A DNA stretch of 36,722 nucleotides from JADGGV01 sp035715725 (GCA_035715725.1 DASTKT010000198.1:1-36722); one strand, 5' to 3'; counted from the first letter of the stretch, positions 1-9,228 are shown. A program made the numbers and translations. The notes: a model not told the origin generated them from the sequence alone.

Positions 1-181
1 GGGCGGCCGCAGGCCGCCCTCGCTACGCCTCGACGCAAGAGGTCGCGCTGGCGCGCTCCCGCAAGAGGCGCGCGGCCAGACGGCCGCGCGGCCGCGAGAG
101 GTCGGCCGACGGCCTCCCGCAAGAGGTCGGGCTTCGCCCGACCGCGAGAGGGCGGCTGCGCCGCCCGCAACCGACGAGAGG
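1..181. repeat. Tandem array of short hairpins joined by a CCGCRAGAGG connector
   Basis: Seen directly: five connectors with core GCRAGAGG end at 42, 68, 101, 126 and 151, and a diverged sixth (CGACGAGAGG) ends at 181. Spacings are 26, 33, 25, 25 and 30 nt. Between them sit palindromes whose arm sequences differ but keep pairing: 1-8/12-19 (8 bp), 69-77/82-90 (9 bp), 125-132/136-143 (8 bp, loop TTC) and 150-156/160-166 (7 bp, loop TGC). Two units, around 43-56 and 100-117, pair imperfectly. The last connector merges into the Shine-Dalgarno of the permease at 187. It may be an RNA structure in that gene's leader, the 3' end of a gene outside the window, or a mobile palindromic repeat. The left edge is cut by the window. 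Confidence 0.75.
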
Positions 182-186
182 ATCCC

Positions 187-2649
187 ATGGAGAGCCTCTT
201 CCGCGAAGTCCGCTTCGCGCTGCGCGCGCTCGTGAAGCGGCCGGGCTTCACGGCGGTCGCGGTGCTCACGCTGGGCCTCGGGCTCGGCGCCAACCTCTCC
301 ATCTTCAGCCTGGTCGACGCGGTGCTGCTGCGCCCGCCCGCGGCGGTGCGCGCGCCGGAGCGGCTCGTCTCGGTCTGGACGAGCGACTTCAGCGGGCCGC
401 GCTACGGGGCGTCGTCGTACCCCGACTACGAGGCGATCGCAGCCGCGACGGATGCGTTCGCCGGCGTCGCGGCGTCCTCGCCGCGCCCGCTCTCCCTGGC
501 GGGCGCCGCGAGCTCGGAGCGCATCTTCGGCGAGATGGTCTCCGGCAACTACTTCGACGTGCTCGGCGTGCGGCCGGCGTTGGGCCGCTTCTTCCTCCCG
601 GAGGAGGCCGGCGCGGCGGGCGGCCACCCGGTCGTGGTGCTCGGGTGGGGGCTCTGGCAGCGCGCGTTCGGCGGCGCGCGCGACGTGATCGGCCGGACGG
701 TCCGGCTGAGCGGCGTGCCGCTCACGGTCGTGGGCGTGGCGCCGCCCGGCTTCCGCGGCTCCGTCCGCGGGCTCGCGCTCGAGGTCTGGGTGCCGTTCTC
801 GGCCGACCGGACGCTGCTGGATTTCGGGCCCGACGAGCGCGGAAACCGCGGCCTCTTCGTGACGGCGAGGATGCGCCCGGGCGTCACGGTCGCCGAGGCG
901 CAGGCGCGGCTCGACCTGCTCGCGCGGCAGCTCCATTCGGCGTACCCGCAGGAGTGGACCGACGTGAAGAGCCAGCCGCGCGTGCTCACGGCGGTCCCCG
1001 AGCGCCTCTCCCGCGTCCCGCCGATGGCCCGCGGCCCCGTGGTCGGCTTCATGGCGCTCCTCATGGCCGTCGTCGGCATCGTGCTGCTGATCGCGTGCGC
1101 GAACGTCGCGAACCTGCTCCTGGCGCGGGCGACGGGACGACAGCGCGAGGTCGCGATCCGGCTGGCGCTCGGCGCGACGCGACGTCGCCTGGTGCGGCAG
1201 CTCCTCGTCGAGAGCCTGCTCCTCGCGCTCGGCGGCGGTGCGCTCGGCGTGCTCATCGCCCGCTGGACGACGGCGCTGCTCGCCGGCTTCCACCCGCCGA
1301 TCGACATTCCGCTGGCGCTCGATCTCCGCGTGGACGGCGCCGTCCTCGGCTTCGGCCTCCTCCTCGCCGTCGCGACCGCGGTCGCGTTCGGCCTCGCGCC
1401 GGCGCTCCGCGCCACCCGCCCGGACCTGGTCCCCGCGCTCAAGGACGAGGGGCCGACGGTGCGCGCCGCCGGGCGCCGCTTCGGGCTCCGCAACCTCCTC
1501 GTGGTCGGACAGGTCGCGGGCTCGCTCGTCCTCCTCGTCGCCGGCTCGCTCTTCCTGCGCACGCTCCGTCAGGCGACGCACATCGATGCCGGCTTCGATC
1601 CCGAGAACCTGCTCCTCGTCGCGTTCGACCTGAGCACGGAGCGCTACGACGCGGCGCGGGCGGCCGACTTCTACGACCGGCTCGAGGAGCGGGTGGGGGC
1701 GCTGCCGGGCGTGCGCGCCGTCTCGCTGGCGGAGCGGGTGCCGCTCGGCCTCAACTTCGCGCGCCGCGGCCTGGTGATCGAGGGATACGAGAAGCAACCG
1801 GGCGAGGACATGGAGCAGGCCTTCAACGTGGTGGGGGCGAACTACTTCCGGACGATGGGCACGCGGCTCGTGCGCGGCCGCGCGATCGACGCGCGCGACC
1901 GCGAGGGCGCGCCGCTCGCCGTCGTCGTGAACGAGAGCTTCGCGCGCCGCTTCTGGCCGGGCGCGGACCCGCTCGGCAAGCGCATCGGCTGGGAGGGACC
2001 GGAAGGGCGGATGGCCGAGGTCGTCGGCGTCGCGCGGGACGGGAAGTACCGCAGCCTGGCCGAGGAGCCGCGGCCGTACTTCTACATCGCGGCGGCGCAG
2101 GCCGGCCTCCGGGACCTCACGCTGCACGCGCGCACGGCCGGCGACCCGCGTGCGCTGGTCCCCGCAGTGCGCGCCGCGGTGCGCGAGCTGGCGCCCGGGC
2201 TGCCGATCGCGAACCTGACGACGCTACGCGAGCAGGTCGCCGTCTCGCTGCTGCCGCAGCGGCTCGCGGCGGCCGTGCTGGGCGTGCTCGGCGCGCTGGC
2301 GCTGCTCCTGGCCGTCGTGGGGTTGCACGGCGTGGTCGCGTACGCGGTGAGCCTGCGGACCCGGGAGCTCGGGATCCGCGTGGCGCTCGGCGCGCGCCCC
2401 GCGGACATCCGGCGGATGGTGGTGCTGGACGGGATGCGCCTCTTCACGATCGGCGCCGCGCTCGGCCTGGGCCTGGCCCTGGCCACCTCTCGGCTCCTCC
2501 GCGGTTTCCTGCTCGGCGGCGACGGCGCCGACCCGGTCGCGTTCCTCGTGCCGCCGCTTCTCCTGGCCGCCGTGGCGCTGCTCGCGGCGTACCTCCCGGC
2601 GCGCCGCGCCACGCGGGTGGACCCGGTGGAGGCGCTGCGGAGCCAGTAG
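187..2649 (+). CDS. ADOP-type MacB/FtsX-like ABC permease (paralogue 1)
   Basis: Inner-membrane permease of 820 residues with the duplicated layout of the acidobacterial duplicated orphan permease family. An N-terminal anchor (about residues 20-45) is followed by a MacB-type periplasmic domain and a first FtsX segment (about 288-405, with IACANVANLLLARATGRQRE). A second anchor plus periplasmic domain (about 433-650) and a second FtsX segment (about 690-818) complete it. The start is set by GAGAGGA five bases upstream of the ATG. No ATP-binding subunit is encoded in the window, as is usual for this family, so energy coupling and substrate are unknown; related MacB/LolC proteins move lipoproteins, peptides or toxins out of the inner membrane. 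It is followed by two paralogues in the same direction. The family assignment is firm, the transport role is inferred. Confidence 0.93.
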   Translation: MESLFREVRFALRALVKRPGFTAVAVLTLGLGLGANLSIFSLVDAVLLRPPAAVRAPERLVSVWTSDFSGPRYGASSYPDYEAIAAATDAFAGVAASSPRPLSLAGAASSERIFGEMVSGNYFDVLGVRPALGRFFLPEEAGAAGGHPVVVLGWGLWQRAFGGARDVIGRTVRLSGVPLTVVGVAPPGFRGSVRGLALEVWVPFSADRTLLDFGPDERGNRGLFVTARMRPGVTVAEAQARLDLLARQLHSAYPQEWTDVKSQPRVLTAVPERLSRVPPMARGPVVGFMALLMAVVGIVLLIACANVANLLLARATGRQREVAIRLALGATRRRLVRQLLVESLLLALGGGALGVLIARWTTALLAGFHPPIDIPLALDLRVDGAVLGFGLLLAVATAVAFGLAPALRATRPDLVPALKDEGPTVRAAGRRFGLRNLLVVGQVAGSLVLLVAGSLFLRTLRQATHIDAGFDPENLLLVAFDLSTERYDAARAADFYDRLEERVGALPGVRAVSLAERVPLGLNFARRGLVIEGYEKQPGEDMEQAFNVVGANYFRTMGTRLVRGRAIDARDREGAPLAVVVNESFARRFWPGADPLGKRIGWEGPEGRMAEVVGVARDGKYRSLAEEPRPYFYIAAAQAGLRDLTLHARTAGDPRALVPAVRAAVRELAPGLPIANLTTLREQVAVSLLPQRLAAAVLGVLGALALLLAVVGLHGVVAYAVSLRTRELGIRVALGARPADIRRMVVLDGMRLFTIGAALGLGLALATSRLLRGFLLGGDGADPVAFLVPPLLLAAVALLAAYLPARRATRVDPVEALRSQ

Positions 2650-2714
2650 GGCGCCGCCCGCGGATGGGAAAGGACGGTCCCGGAACCGGTCAGGCTCCGG
2701 GGCCGGCGCGGTGG

Positions 2715-2903
2715 CTGGAAACCCCGCAGAACCGTTGTCGCAGAAGCGGTTTCCGGGGGTGTTTCGCATCCGGCACGGCGCTTCCCTCCCCGCGAGCCGC
2801 ATCGGGCGCGCGGCCGGCACGTCCGCTCCAGCATCACCTCACTGTTTGCGCGCGTCCGATGGGCGCCGCCTCGCCGGGAGCGGGCGAACTCGAGCTCCCG
2901 GCG
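2715..2903 (+). other. Inter-permease spacer with two stem-loops
   Basis: In the 273-bp gap between the first two permeases, a perfect 10-bp stem (2872-2881 with 2894-2903, 12-nt loop) sits about 8 bases before the Shine-Dalgarno GGAGG of the next gene. Further upstream GGAAACC and GGTTTCC (about 2717-2755) can pair around a loop. No T-run follows either, so they look like leader structures rather than intrinsic terminators. I saw no convincing promoter or small gene here. Confidence 0.45.
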
Positions 2904-2922
2904 GGCCACCCGTGGAGGCTCC

Positions 2923-5349
2923 ATGGACCGACTCCGACAGGATCTCCGCTATGCGCTCCGCACGCTGCGGCAGGCGCCGGGCTTTACCGTGATCGCGGTA
3001 CTGACGCTGGCGCTCGGGATCGGCGCGAACAGCGCGATCTTCAGCGTCGTGAACGGCGTGCTGCTGCGGCCGCTGCCGTATCCGGACGCGGACGCGCTGG
3101 TGCGGCTCTACGACGTGAACCGGGAGGCGGGGACCGACGACGGCTGGTTCTCGCCGCAGGACTTCGACGACCTGGCGGCGCAGACGCGAGGCGTCTACTC
3201 CCGCATGGCGGCGTACTCGTACCGGGAGGGGCTGACGGGGACGACGCTGCGGCAGCCGGGCGCGCCGCTGCAGCTTCCGGCGGCGTCGGTCTCGGGCGAT
3301 TTCTTCGCGATCCTCGGCGTGCCGGCGTTCCTCGGCCGAACGTTCGGCGCGGAGGAGAACACGCCGGGGCGGGACCGGGTGGTGGTGCTGAGCCACCGGA
3401 TCTGGCGCACGCGCTTCGGCGCCGATCCGGCGATCGTCGGGCGGACGCTGAACCTGGACGGCGAGCCGTTCACGGTGATCGGCGTGATGCCGCCGGCGTT
3501 CGCGTTCCCGGCGCGGAGCGTGGACGTGTGGCGGCCGCTGTCGCTGGTGGGCGAGGGCGACGTGCCGCACCGGCGCGGCGTGCGCTGGCTGGACGTCGTC
3601 GCCCGGCTGGCGCCGGGGGCGACGCCGCAGCGGGCGGCGCTGGCCACGACGCAGGCGCTGCGGCGCCTGGAGGCGGCCTACCCGGAGACGAACACGGGGT
3701 GGGGCTCGGCGCGGCTGCGCTCGCTGCACGACGCGCTGGTGGGGAACGTCCGGTCGGCGCTCCTGGTGCTCCTGGGCGTGGTGGCGCTCGTGCTCCTGAT
3801 CGCGTGCGCGAACCTGGCCAACCTGTTCCTGGCGCGGGCGACGGGACGCGCCCGCGAGCTCGCGGTGCGGGCGGCGATGGGCGCGGACCGTGGGCGGCTC
3901 GTCCGGCAGCTGCTGACGGAGAGCACCGTGCTCGCGCTGGCGGGCGGCATCCTGGGGCTGGTGCTCGCGGTCTGGGGCGTGCCGGCGCTCGTCGCGCTGG
4001 GCGGCGAGACGATCCCGCGGCCGGACGCGATCCACACGGACGCGAAGGTGCTGGGTTTCACGCTCCTGGTCTCCGTGGTGACGGGGCTCCTCTTCGGGCT
4101 GATCCCGGCGCTGCGGGCGGGGCGCGCGAGCGCGGCGGCGATGCTCAACGAGGGCGGCCGCTCCGGGATGGCCGGACGCGAGCGGCAGCGGGCGCGTGGT
4201 GGGCTCGTCGTCGCCGAGATGGCGCTGGCGGTCGTGCTGCTGACGGGCGCCGGGCTCCTGGCGAAGAGCTTCTGGCGGCTCTCGCACGTCGATCCGGGGT
4301 TCCGCGCCGAGCACGTGCTGCGGCTGCGGCTCACGATGCCCGAGGACCGGATCGACCCGAAGGATCCGGCCGGCTCGATCGGCCGCTACCGCGCCGCGAT
4401 CCTGCGCCGGCTCGAGGCGCTGCCCGGCGTGGTCGCGGTCGGCGCGAGCAAGACGGTGCCGCTCCTGGGCGGCGGCGAGCCGATCGAGTTCGGGCTCGAG
4501 CAGAGCTCGGCCCGCGTCAAGCCGAAGGCCGGCTACTACATCGTCACGCCCGGCTACTTCCGGGCGCTCGGCATTCCGCTGGTGCAGGGGCGGGACTTCG
4601 CGCCGGACGACGACGAGAAGCGCCCGGGCGTGATCGTGAACCGCGCGCTCGCGCGGCAGCTCTTCCCCGACGGCGACGCCGTGGGGCGCGCGATCATGGC
4701 CGGCGACAGCCGCCTCGCGATCATCGGCATCGCCGCCGACGTGAAGAACGAGGGGCTCGCGGCGGAGTCCGCGCCGGCGCTGTACGTGCCGATGACGCTC
4801 GCGCCGCGCAGCACGGTCAACGTCTTCCTGCGCACGGCCGGCGATCCGCTCGGCGTGGTCACGGCCGCGCGCCGGGCGGTCTGGGAGGTCGACCCGAACC
4901 AGCCGATCAGCGACGTCTCCCCGTTGCGCGACGTCGTCTCGGAGACGATCCAGCAGCCGCGCTTCTTCACGCTCCTCGTCGGCCTGTTCGGCTCGCTCGC
5001 CGTGCTGCTCGCGGCGGTCGGCATCTACGGCGTCGTCGCCTACGCGGTCCGGCAGCGCACGCGCGAGATCGGCGTGCGCATGGCGCTCGGCGCCCGCGCC
5101 GCCGACGTGCTGCGCACCGTGGTCGGCCGCTCCATGGCGACGGCGGCGGCCGGGATCGCCATCGGCTTCGTCGGCGCGCTCTCGCTGACGCGGCTCCTGG
5201 CGAGCCAGCTCTATGGCGTCGGCGCGACCGACGCGGCGACGTTCGCGGCCGCGACGGCCGCCCTCGCGGCCGTCGCGCTCCTGGCGAGCTGGATCCCGGC
5301 GCGCCGCGCGACCCGGGTCGATCCGATGGTGGCGCTGCGGGCGGAGTAG
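2923..5349 (+). CDS. ADOP-type MacB/FtsX-like ABC permease (paralogue 2)
   Basis: Second orphan permease, 808 residues, clearly paralogous to its neighbours. It opens with the classic family start DLRYALRTLRQAPGFTVIAV and continues LALGIGANSAIFSVVNGVLL. The first FtsX block lies at about residues 275-398 (IACANLANLFLARATGRARE), the second half starts near 425 and the second FtsX block runs about 680-806, ending RATRVDPMVALRAE. The ATG is preceded by GGAGG four bases away. It is a full-length inner-membrane protein with two periplasmic MacB-type domains. Substrate and partner ATPase cannot be read from the sequence. Its 3' flank holds two competing hairpins before the DUF2911 gene. Confidence 0.93.
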   Translation: MDRLRQDLRYALRTLRQAPGFTVIAVLTLALGIGANSAIFSVVNGVLLRPLPYPDADALVRLYDVNREAGTDDGWFSPQDFDDLAAQTRGVYSRMAAYSYREGLTGTTLRQPGAPLQLPAASVSGDFFAILGVPAFLGRTFGAEENTPGRDRVVVLSHRIWRTRFGADPAIVGRTLNLDGEPFTVIGVMPPAFAFPARSVDVWRPLSLVGEGDVPHRRGVRWLDVVARLAPGATPQRAALATTQALRRLEAAYPETNTGWGSARLRSLHDALVGNVRSALLVLLGVVALVLLIACANLANLFLARATGRARELAVRAAMGADRGRLVRQLLTESTVLALAGGILGLVLAVWGVPALVALGGETIPRPDAIHTDAKVLGFTLLVSVVTGLLFGLIPALRAGRASAAAMLNEGGRSGMAGRERQRARGGLVVAEMALAVVLLTGAGLLAKSFWRLSHVDPGFRAEHVLRLRLTMPEDRIDPKDPAGSIGRYRAAILRRLEALPGVVAVGASKTVPLLGGGEPIEFGLEQSSARVKPKAGYYIVTPGYFRALGIPLVQGRDFAPDDDEKRPGVIVNRALARQLFPDGDAVGRAIMAGDSRLAIIGIAADVKNEGLAAESAPALYVPMTLAPRSTVNVFLRTAGDPLGVVTAARRAVWEVDPNQPISDVSPLRDVVSETIQQPRFFTLLVGLFGSLAVLLAAVGIYGVVAYAVRQRTREIGVRMALGARAADVLRTVVGRSMATAAAGIAIGFVGALSLTRLLASQLYGVGATDAATFAAATAALAAVALLASWIPARRATRVDPMVALRAE

Positions 5350-5355
5350 GCGCGC

Positions 5356-5393
5356 CCGCCATCCGGTGATGGCGGCGCCCCCGGCGCCGCCAT
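5356..5393 (+). other. Two mutually exclusive hairpins after permease 2
   Basis: The stem 5356-5363/5368-5375 (8 bp, loop CGGT) and the stem 5369-5379/5383-5393 (11 bp, loop CCC) share bases 5369-5375, so only one can form at a time. A third stem, 5432-5440/5448-5456 (9 bp), lies further downstream. No T-run follows. The region may act as an mRNA end or processing structure, or as a switch in the leader of the next gene; the function is inferred only from pairing. Confidence 0.55.
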
Positions 5394-5497
5394 GTTCGCG
5401 CCGTCGCCGCCCGCCGGGCGCGCGACGGCCCGCGCCGCGAAACCCGCTCGCGGCGCTTCCACGGCGGGCCCCGCCCGCCCCGACCGGAGGTCCCCGA

Positions 5498-6619
5498 ATG
5501 CGAGTGCATGCGCTCGTCGCAGCCACGGTGCTCCTCGCGGCGGCGCCCGTGCGGGCGCAGTCCGCGCCGGGCGGCGCGTTCGTCATCACGCTCGGCCGCG
5601 ACACGGTCGCCGTCGAGCGCTACACGGTCGACGGGCGGACGCTGCGCGGGACGAGCGTCGTGCGTACGCCGCGGACGAGCGTGCGGCGCTACGAGATCAC
5701 GCTCGCGGAGGACGGCTCCGCGGAGCGGTTCCATCTGCTGGCCGGGCCGCCGGGTGCGGCGCCGCGCAACGAGCTCACGGTCACCTACCCCGCGGACAGC
5801 GTGGTCATGGAGCAGCGGCGCGATACGACGACGCGCCGCATCGCGACGGCGCTCGCCGGCCACCTGCTCCCCGTCTTCGAGGACCTCGCGGGCGTGTGGG
5901 AGGTCGCGCTGCGGGGCGCGGCGCCGCCCACGCTGCGCTTCGCGAACGGCCGCAACACGACCGACTTCGCGGTGCAGCGGACCGGCGGCGCGCTCACGCT
6001 GCACGAGCCGGAGTGGGGCACCATCGTCGCGCGGATGAACGGCGAGCGGCTGGCCGAGATGGACATGACCGGCTCGACGTCGAAGTACGTGGTCCGGCGC
6101 GTCGCCGATCTGGACGTCGAGGCCCGCGCGGCGGCGTGGGCGCGCGCGGACCAGGCCGGCCGGGCGATGGGCGTGCTCTCGCCGCGCGACACGGCGCGCG
6201 CGAGCGTCGCCGGGGCCACCGTCCTCGTGGACTACGGCCGGCCGGCGGCGCGCGGCCGCAAGGTGTTCGGCGGCGTCGTGCCGTTCGGCGAGGTCTGGCG
6301 GACCGGCGCCAACGAGGCGACGCAGCTCGTGACCGACCGCACGCTCCAGATCGGCGAGGCGACGGTCCCGCCCGGCACGTACTCGCTGTTCACGATCCCG
6401 ACGGCTTCCGGCTGGACGCTGATCGTGAACAAGCAGCACGGGCAGTGGGGGACGGAATACGACGCGGCGCAGGACCTGGCGCGCATCCCCGTCACCGTGA
6501 AGCCGCTCGCCCGCCCGGTCGAGCGGTTCACGATCACGATCGCGCCGTCGAAGACCGGCGGCGTCCTCGAGCTGGCCTGGGCGGACACACAGGCCTCGGT
6601 TCCGTTCACGGTCCGGTGA
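5498..6619 (+). CDS. Secreted DUF2911 domain protein
   Basis: Predicted exported protein of 373 residues with a cleavable signal peptide (MRVHALVAATVLLAAAPVRA, cut near residue 20). Residues about 22-225 form an unassigned beta-rich region. Residues about 232-373 match DUF2911: DYGRPAARGRKVFGGVVPFG, then VWRTGANEAT, PPGTYSLFTIP and WTLIVNK. The domain is widespread in Bacteroidota, Acidobacteriota and Gemmatimonadota, and its biochemical role is unknown. The chosen start has GGAGG seven bases upstream and gives the signal peptide; the open frame continues further upstream without such support. The stop lies 7 bases before permease 3, whose ribosome site overlaps it, so the two are probably translated from one message. 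Confidence 0.9.
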   Translation: MRVHALVAATVLLAAAPVRAQSAPGGAFVITLGRDTVAVERYTVDGRTLRGTSVVRTPRTSVRRYEITLAEDGSAERFHLLAGPPGAAPRNELTVTYPADSVVMEQRRDTTTRRIATALAGHLLPVFEDLAGVWEVALRGAAPPTLRFANGRNTTDFAVQRTGGALTLHEPEWGTIVARMNGERLAEMDMTGSTSKYVVRRVADLDVEARAAAWARADQAGRAMGVLSPRDTARASVAGATVLVDYGRPAARGRKVFGGVVPFGEVWRTGANEATQLVTDRTLQIGEATVPPGTYSLFTIPTASGWTLIVNKQHGQWGTEYDAAQDLARIPVTVKPLARPVERFTITIAPSKTGGVLELAWADTQASVPFTVR

Positions 6620-6626
6620 GGTCCCG

Positions 6627-9044
6627 ATGACGGCGATGCCCCCGAACGCGAGCCACGCGCTGCGTGCGCTGCGCCGCAGCCCCTGGACGAGCCTCGGCAT
6701 CGTGCTCACGCTCGCCCTCGCCGTCGGCGTGAACACATCGGTCTTCAGCGTCGTCTACGGCGTGCTGATACGGCCGCTGCCGTATCCGCACCCCGAGCGC
6801 CTCGTGCGGCTCTGGCTGCACAATCCGCGGCAGGGGATCGACAAGGACATCACGTCCTACCCGGATTTCCTGGCGTGGCGGGAAGGGGGCCGCTCGTTCG
6901 AGCGGATCGTCGCGGTGCGGACGCCGACGCTGAACCTGACCGGCGTCGGCGAGCCGGAGGAGCTCCGCGGCGCCGCCGTGACCGAGGGCTACTTCCCGAT
7001 GTTGGGGGTGGCGCCGGCTCTCGGCCGCACGTTCACCGCCGAGGAGGAGTCGCCCGACGGCGCGCCCGCCGTCGTGCTGAGCCACGAGCTGTGGGCCACG
7101 CGCTTCGGCGGCGACCGCGGCGTGGTCGGCCGCCAGATCCGTCTCGGCGGGGAGCCGTACACCATCGTCGGCGTCATGTCGCCCGGACTGGGCGAGCCGG
7201 CGTTCTGGGTGCCGCTCCAGTTCCGCGGCGCGTACCGTTCGCTGCGCGACCAGCGCGGCGCGCTCTGGCTCCCCGTCTTCGGCCGGCTGCGGCCGGGGGT
7301 GTCGCTGGCGCAGGCGCAGGCGGAGATGAGCGGCGTCGCGAAGCGGCTCGAGGCGCAGTTCCCGGAGGCGAACGCCGGCATGGGCATCCTGCTCGAGCCG
7401 CTGCGCGATAGCATCGTGGGGGACGTTCGACCCGCGCTGCTCGTCCTGCTCGGTTCCGTCGCCCTGGTCCTGCTCATCGCCTGCGCGAACGTCGCGAACA
7501 TCCTGCTGGCGCGCGGGACCGCACGCCGGCGCGAGCTCGCCGTCCGGGCCGCGCTCGGCGCGGGGCGCGCGCGACTGATGCGCCAGGTCATGACCGAAAG
7601 CCTCGCGCTCGCGCTCGCCGGCGGCGCGCTCGGGGTGCTGCTGGCCACGTGGGGCGTGCGCGTGCTCGTCGCGTTCGCGCCCGCCTCGCTCCCGCGGACG
7701 GGGGACGTCCGGCTCGACGGCGCCGTCCTCGCGTTCAGCCTCGTCGTCACGCTCGCCGCGGGGCTGCTCTTCGGCGCCATGCCGGCGTGGGACGCCGGGC
7801 GCCGCGACCCGGGGGAGGCGCTCCAGGCAGGGGGGCGCGGCGGCATCGGCGGCGCCGCCGACCGGCTGCGCCCGGTCCTCATCGGCGGGCAGTTCGCCCT
7901 CGCGGTGCTGCTCCTGGTCGGTGCCGGTCTCATGCTGCGCAGCTTCGAGCGCCTGCAGCGCGTGGACCCCGGCTTCGATCCGAAGGGGTTGCTCGCCGTC
8001 GAGCTCGACCTGCCGAGCCAGAAGTACGATACGGGCGCGAAGTCGCGGGCGTTCTTCCAGGAGCTGCTGACCGGTCTGCGCTCCATGCCCGGTGTGAAGG
8101 GCGCCGATGCCATCTCGGCGCTCTTCCTCAGTCGGCTGCCGCAGTCGGCGCCGGTCGTGCTGGAGGGGCGGCCCGACCTGCCGACCGGCATCCGGAACGC
8201 GCCCGTCGCCTACGACGCGGCGTCGACGGGACTCGTGCGCACGCTGCGGCTCCGGCTGCTGCGGGGCCGGGACCTGGAGCCGGGCGACGACGGCGACGCG
8301 CCCGCCGTCGCTCTCGTGAACGAGGCGTTCGTGCGACGCTACTTCCCGGGCGAGGATCCGGTCGGCCGGCGGTTCTCGCTGGGCGGCCCGGCGCGTTCCG
8401 AGAGCGACTGGATCCGCATCGTGGGTGTGCTCGCGGACGACCGCCGCTCCGGCCTCGCGGAGGACCCCCGCCCCGCGGCGCTGCTTCCGATGCAGCAGTA
8501 CACCGGGCGCATGACCGTCCTGGTGCGGACGTCCGGCGATCCCCTGGGCGTGGTGCCGCTGCTCCGCGCCGCGGTGAGGCGCGTCGATCCGGAGCAGCCG
8601 CTCGGCTCCGTGCGCGCCGTGGACGACCTCCTGGCGGAGACCGTGGCGGCGCGGCGCTTCGTCATGCTGCTGCTCGCCGTATTCGCCGGGGCCGCCACCG
8701 TGCTGGCCGCCGTCGGGATCTACGGCGTTGTGGCGTTCATGGTGGGGCGGCGCACGCGCGAGATCGGCGTGCGCATGGCGCTCGGCGCGCAGCGGCGCCA
8801 GGTGCTCGGCCTGGTCGTGGCCGGCGCGATGCGGCAGGCGGGCCTCGGCATGCTGCTCGGGAGCGCGGCGGCGCTCGCCCTCGGCGGCGTGATCCGCGGC
8901 CAGCTCTTCGGCGTCCAGGCGACGGACCCCCCGACGTTCCTCGCCGTCCTCGCGCTGCTCGGCGGGCTCGCGCTGCTCGCGAGCTGGCTGCCGGCCCGGC
9001 GTGCCGCACGCATCGACCCGCTGGTCGCCCTGCGGACGGATTGA
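6627..9044 (+). CDS. ADOP-type MacB/FtsX-like ABC permease (paralogue 3)
   Basis: Third orphan permease, 805 residues, with the same duplicated MacB-FtsX architecture. The N-terminal membrane anchor is at about 20-50 (LGIVLTLALAVGVNTSVFSV), the first FtsX block about 270-388, the second half from about 415 and the last FtsX block about 677-805, ending RAARIDPLVALRTD. The ATG at 6627 follows the DUF2911 stop by 7 bases, and its GAGGT overlaps that stop, which suggests translational coupling; an in-frame ATG at 6636 is an alternative. Its N-terminus lacks the DLRYALR opening seen in paralogue 2 and is more divergent. Substrate unknown; no ATPase gene nearby. Confidence 0.92.
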   Translation: MTAMPPNASHALRALRRSPWTSLGIVLTLALAVGVNTSVFSVVYGVLIRPLPYPHPERLVRLWLHNPRQGIDKDITSYPDFLAWREGGRSFERIVAVRTPTLNLTGVGEPEELRGAAVTEGYFPMLGVAPALGRTFTAEEESPDGAPAVVLSHELWATRFGGDRGVVGRQIRLGGEPYTIVGVMSPGLGEPAFWVPLQFRGAYRSLRDQRGALWLPVFGRLRPGVSLAQAQAEMSGVAKRLEAQFPEANAGMGILLEPLRDSIVGDVRPALLVLLGSVALVLLIACANVANILLARGTARRRELAVRAALGAGRARLMRQVMTESLALALAGGALGVLLATWGVRVLVAFAPASLPRTGDVRLDGAVLAFSLVVTLAAGLLFGAMPAWDAGRRDPGEALQAGGRGGIGGAADRLRPVLIGGQFALAVLLLVGAGLMLRSFERLQRVDPGFDPKGLLAVELDLPSQKYDTGAKSRAFFQELLTGLRSMPGVKGADAISALFLSRLPQSAPVVLEGRPDLPTGIRNAPVAYDAASTGLVRTLRLRLLRGRDLEPGDDGDAPAVALVNEAFVRRYFPGEDPVGRRFSLGGPARSESDWIRIVGVLADDRRSGLAEDPRPAALLPMQQYTGRMTVLVRTSGDPLGVVPLLRAAVRRVDPEQPLGSVRAVDDLLAETVAARRFVMLLLAVFAGAATVLAAVGIYGVVAFMVGRRTREIGVRMALGAQRRQVLGLVVAGAMRQAGLGMLLGSAAALALGGVIRGQLFGVQATDPPTFLAVLALLGGLALLASWLPARRAARIDPLVALRTD

Positions 9045-9105
9045 CGGCGCGGCCGAGCGGACCGCCTTTCCCATCTCCGCGCCGCGCGGTAACATACCGG
9101 CCGGT

Positions 9106-9167
9106 GGCACCCGTTGCCCGCGGACGTCCGGCGCCCTCGCGCCGGACGTCTGCGCGTGGAGGGTGCC
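9106..9167 (+). other. Nested stem-loop in the leader of the serine hydrolase gene
   Basis: An outer stem (9106-9112 with 9161-9167, 7 bp) encloses a perfect 11-bp stem (9123-9133 with 9140-9150, 6-nt loop). It lies 60 bases before the start codon at 9229. A weak -10-like TAACAT at 9090-9095 just upstream could start transcription so that the structure forms the 5' end of the message. No T-run follows, so it is not a typical terminator for permease 3, although it could still mark that mRNA's 3' end. Confidence 0.5.
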
Positions 9168-9228
9168 GCGTTCCGAGAAGCGCCGAACCCCCTACCTCGC
9201 CCGAATCACCCGACGACCCGGAGCTCCC

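Noticed and set aside
1..181. CRISPR-like array
   Set aside because: Connectors are only about 10 bases, the spacers are palindromes and no cas gene is present.
645..5369. A 1574-codon plus-strand open frame running across both first permeases
   Set aside because: It is out of frame with two well-recognised permeases, is Arg/Ala/Pro-rich and matches no family; long shadow frames are expected at this GC content.
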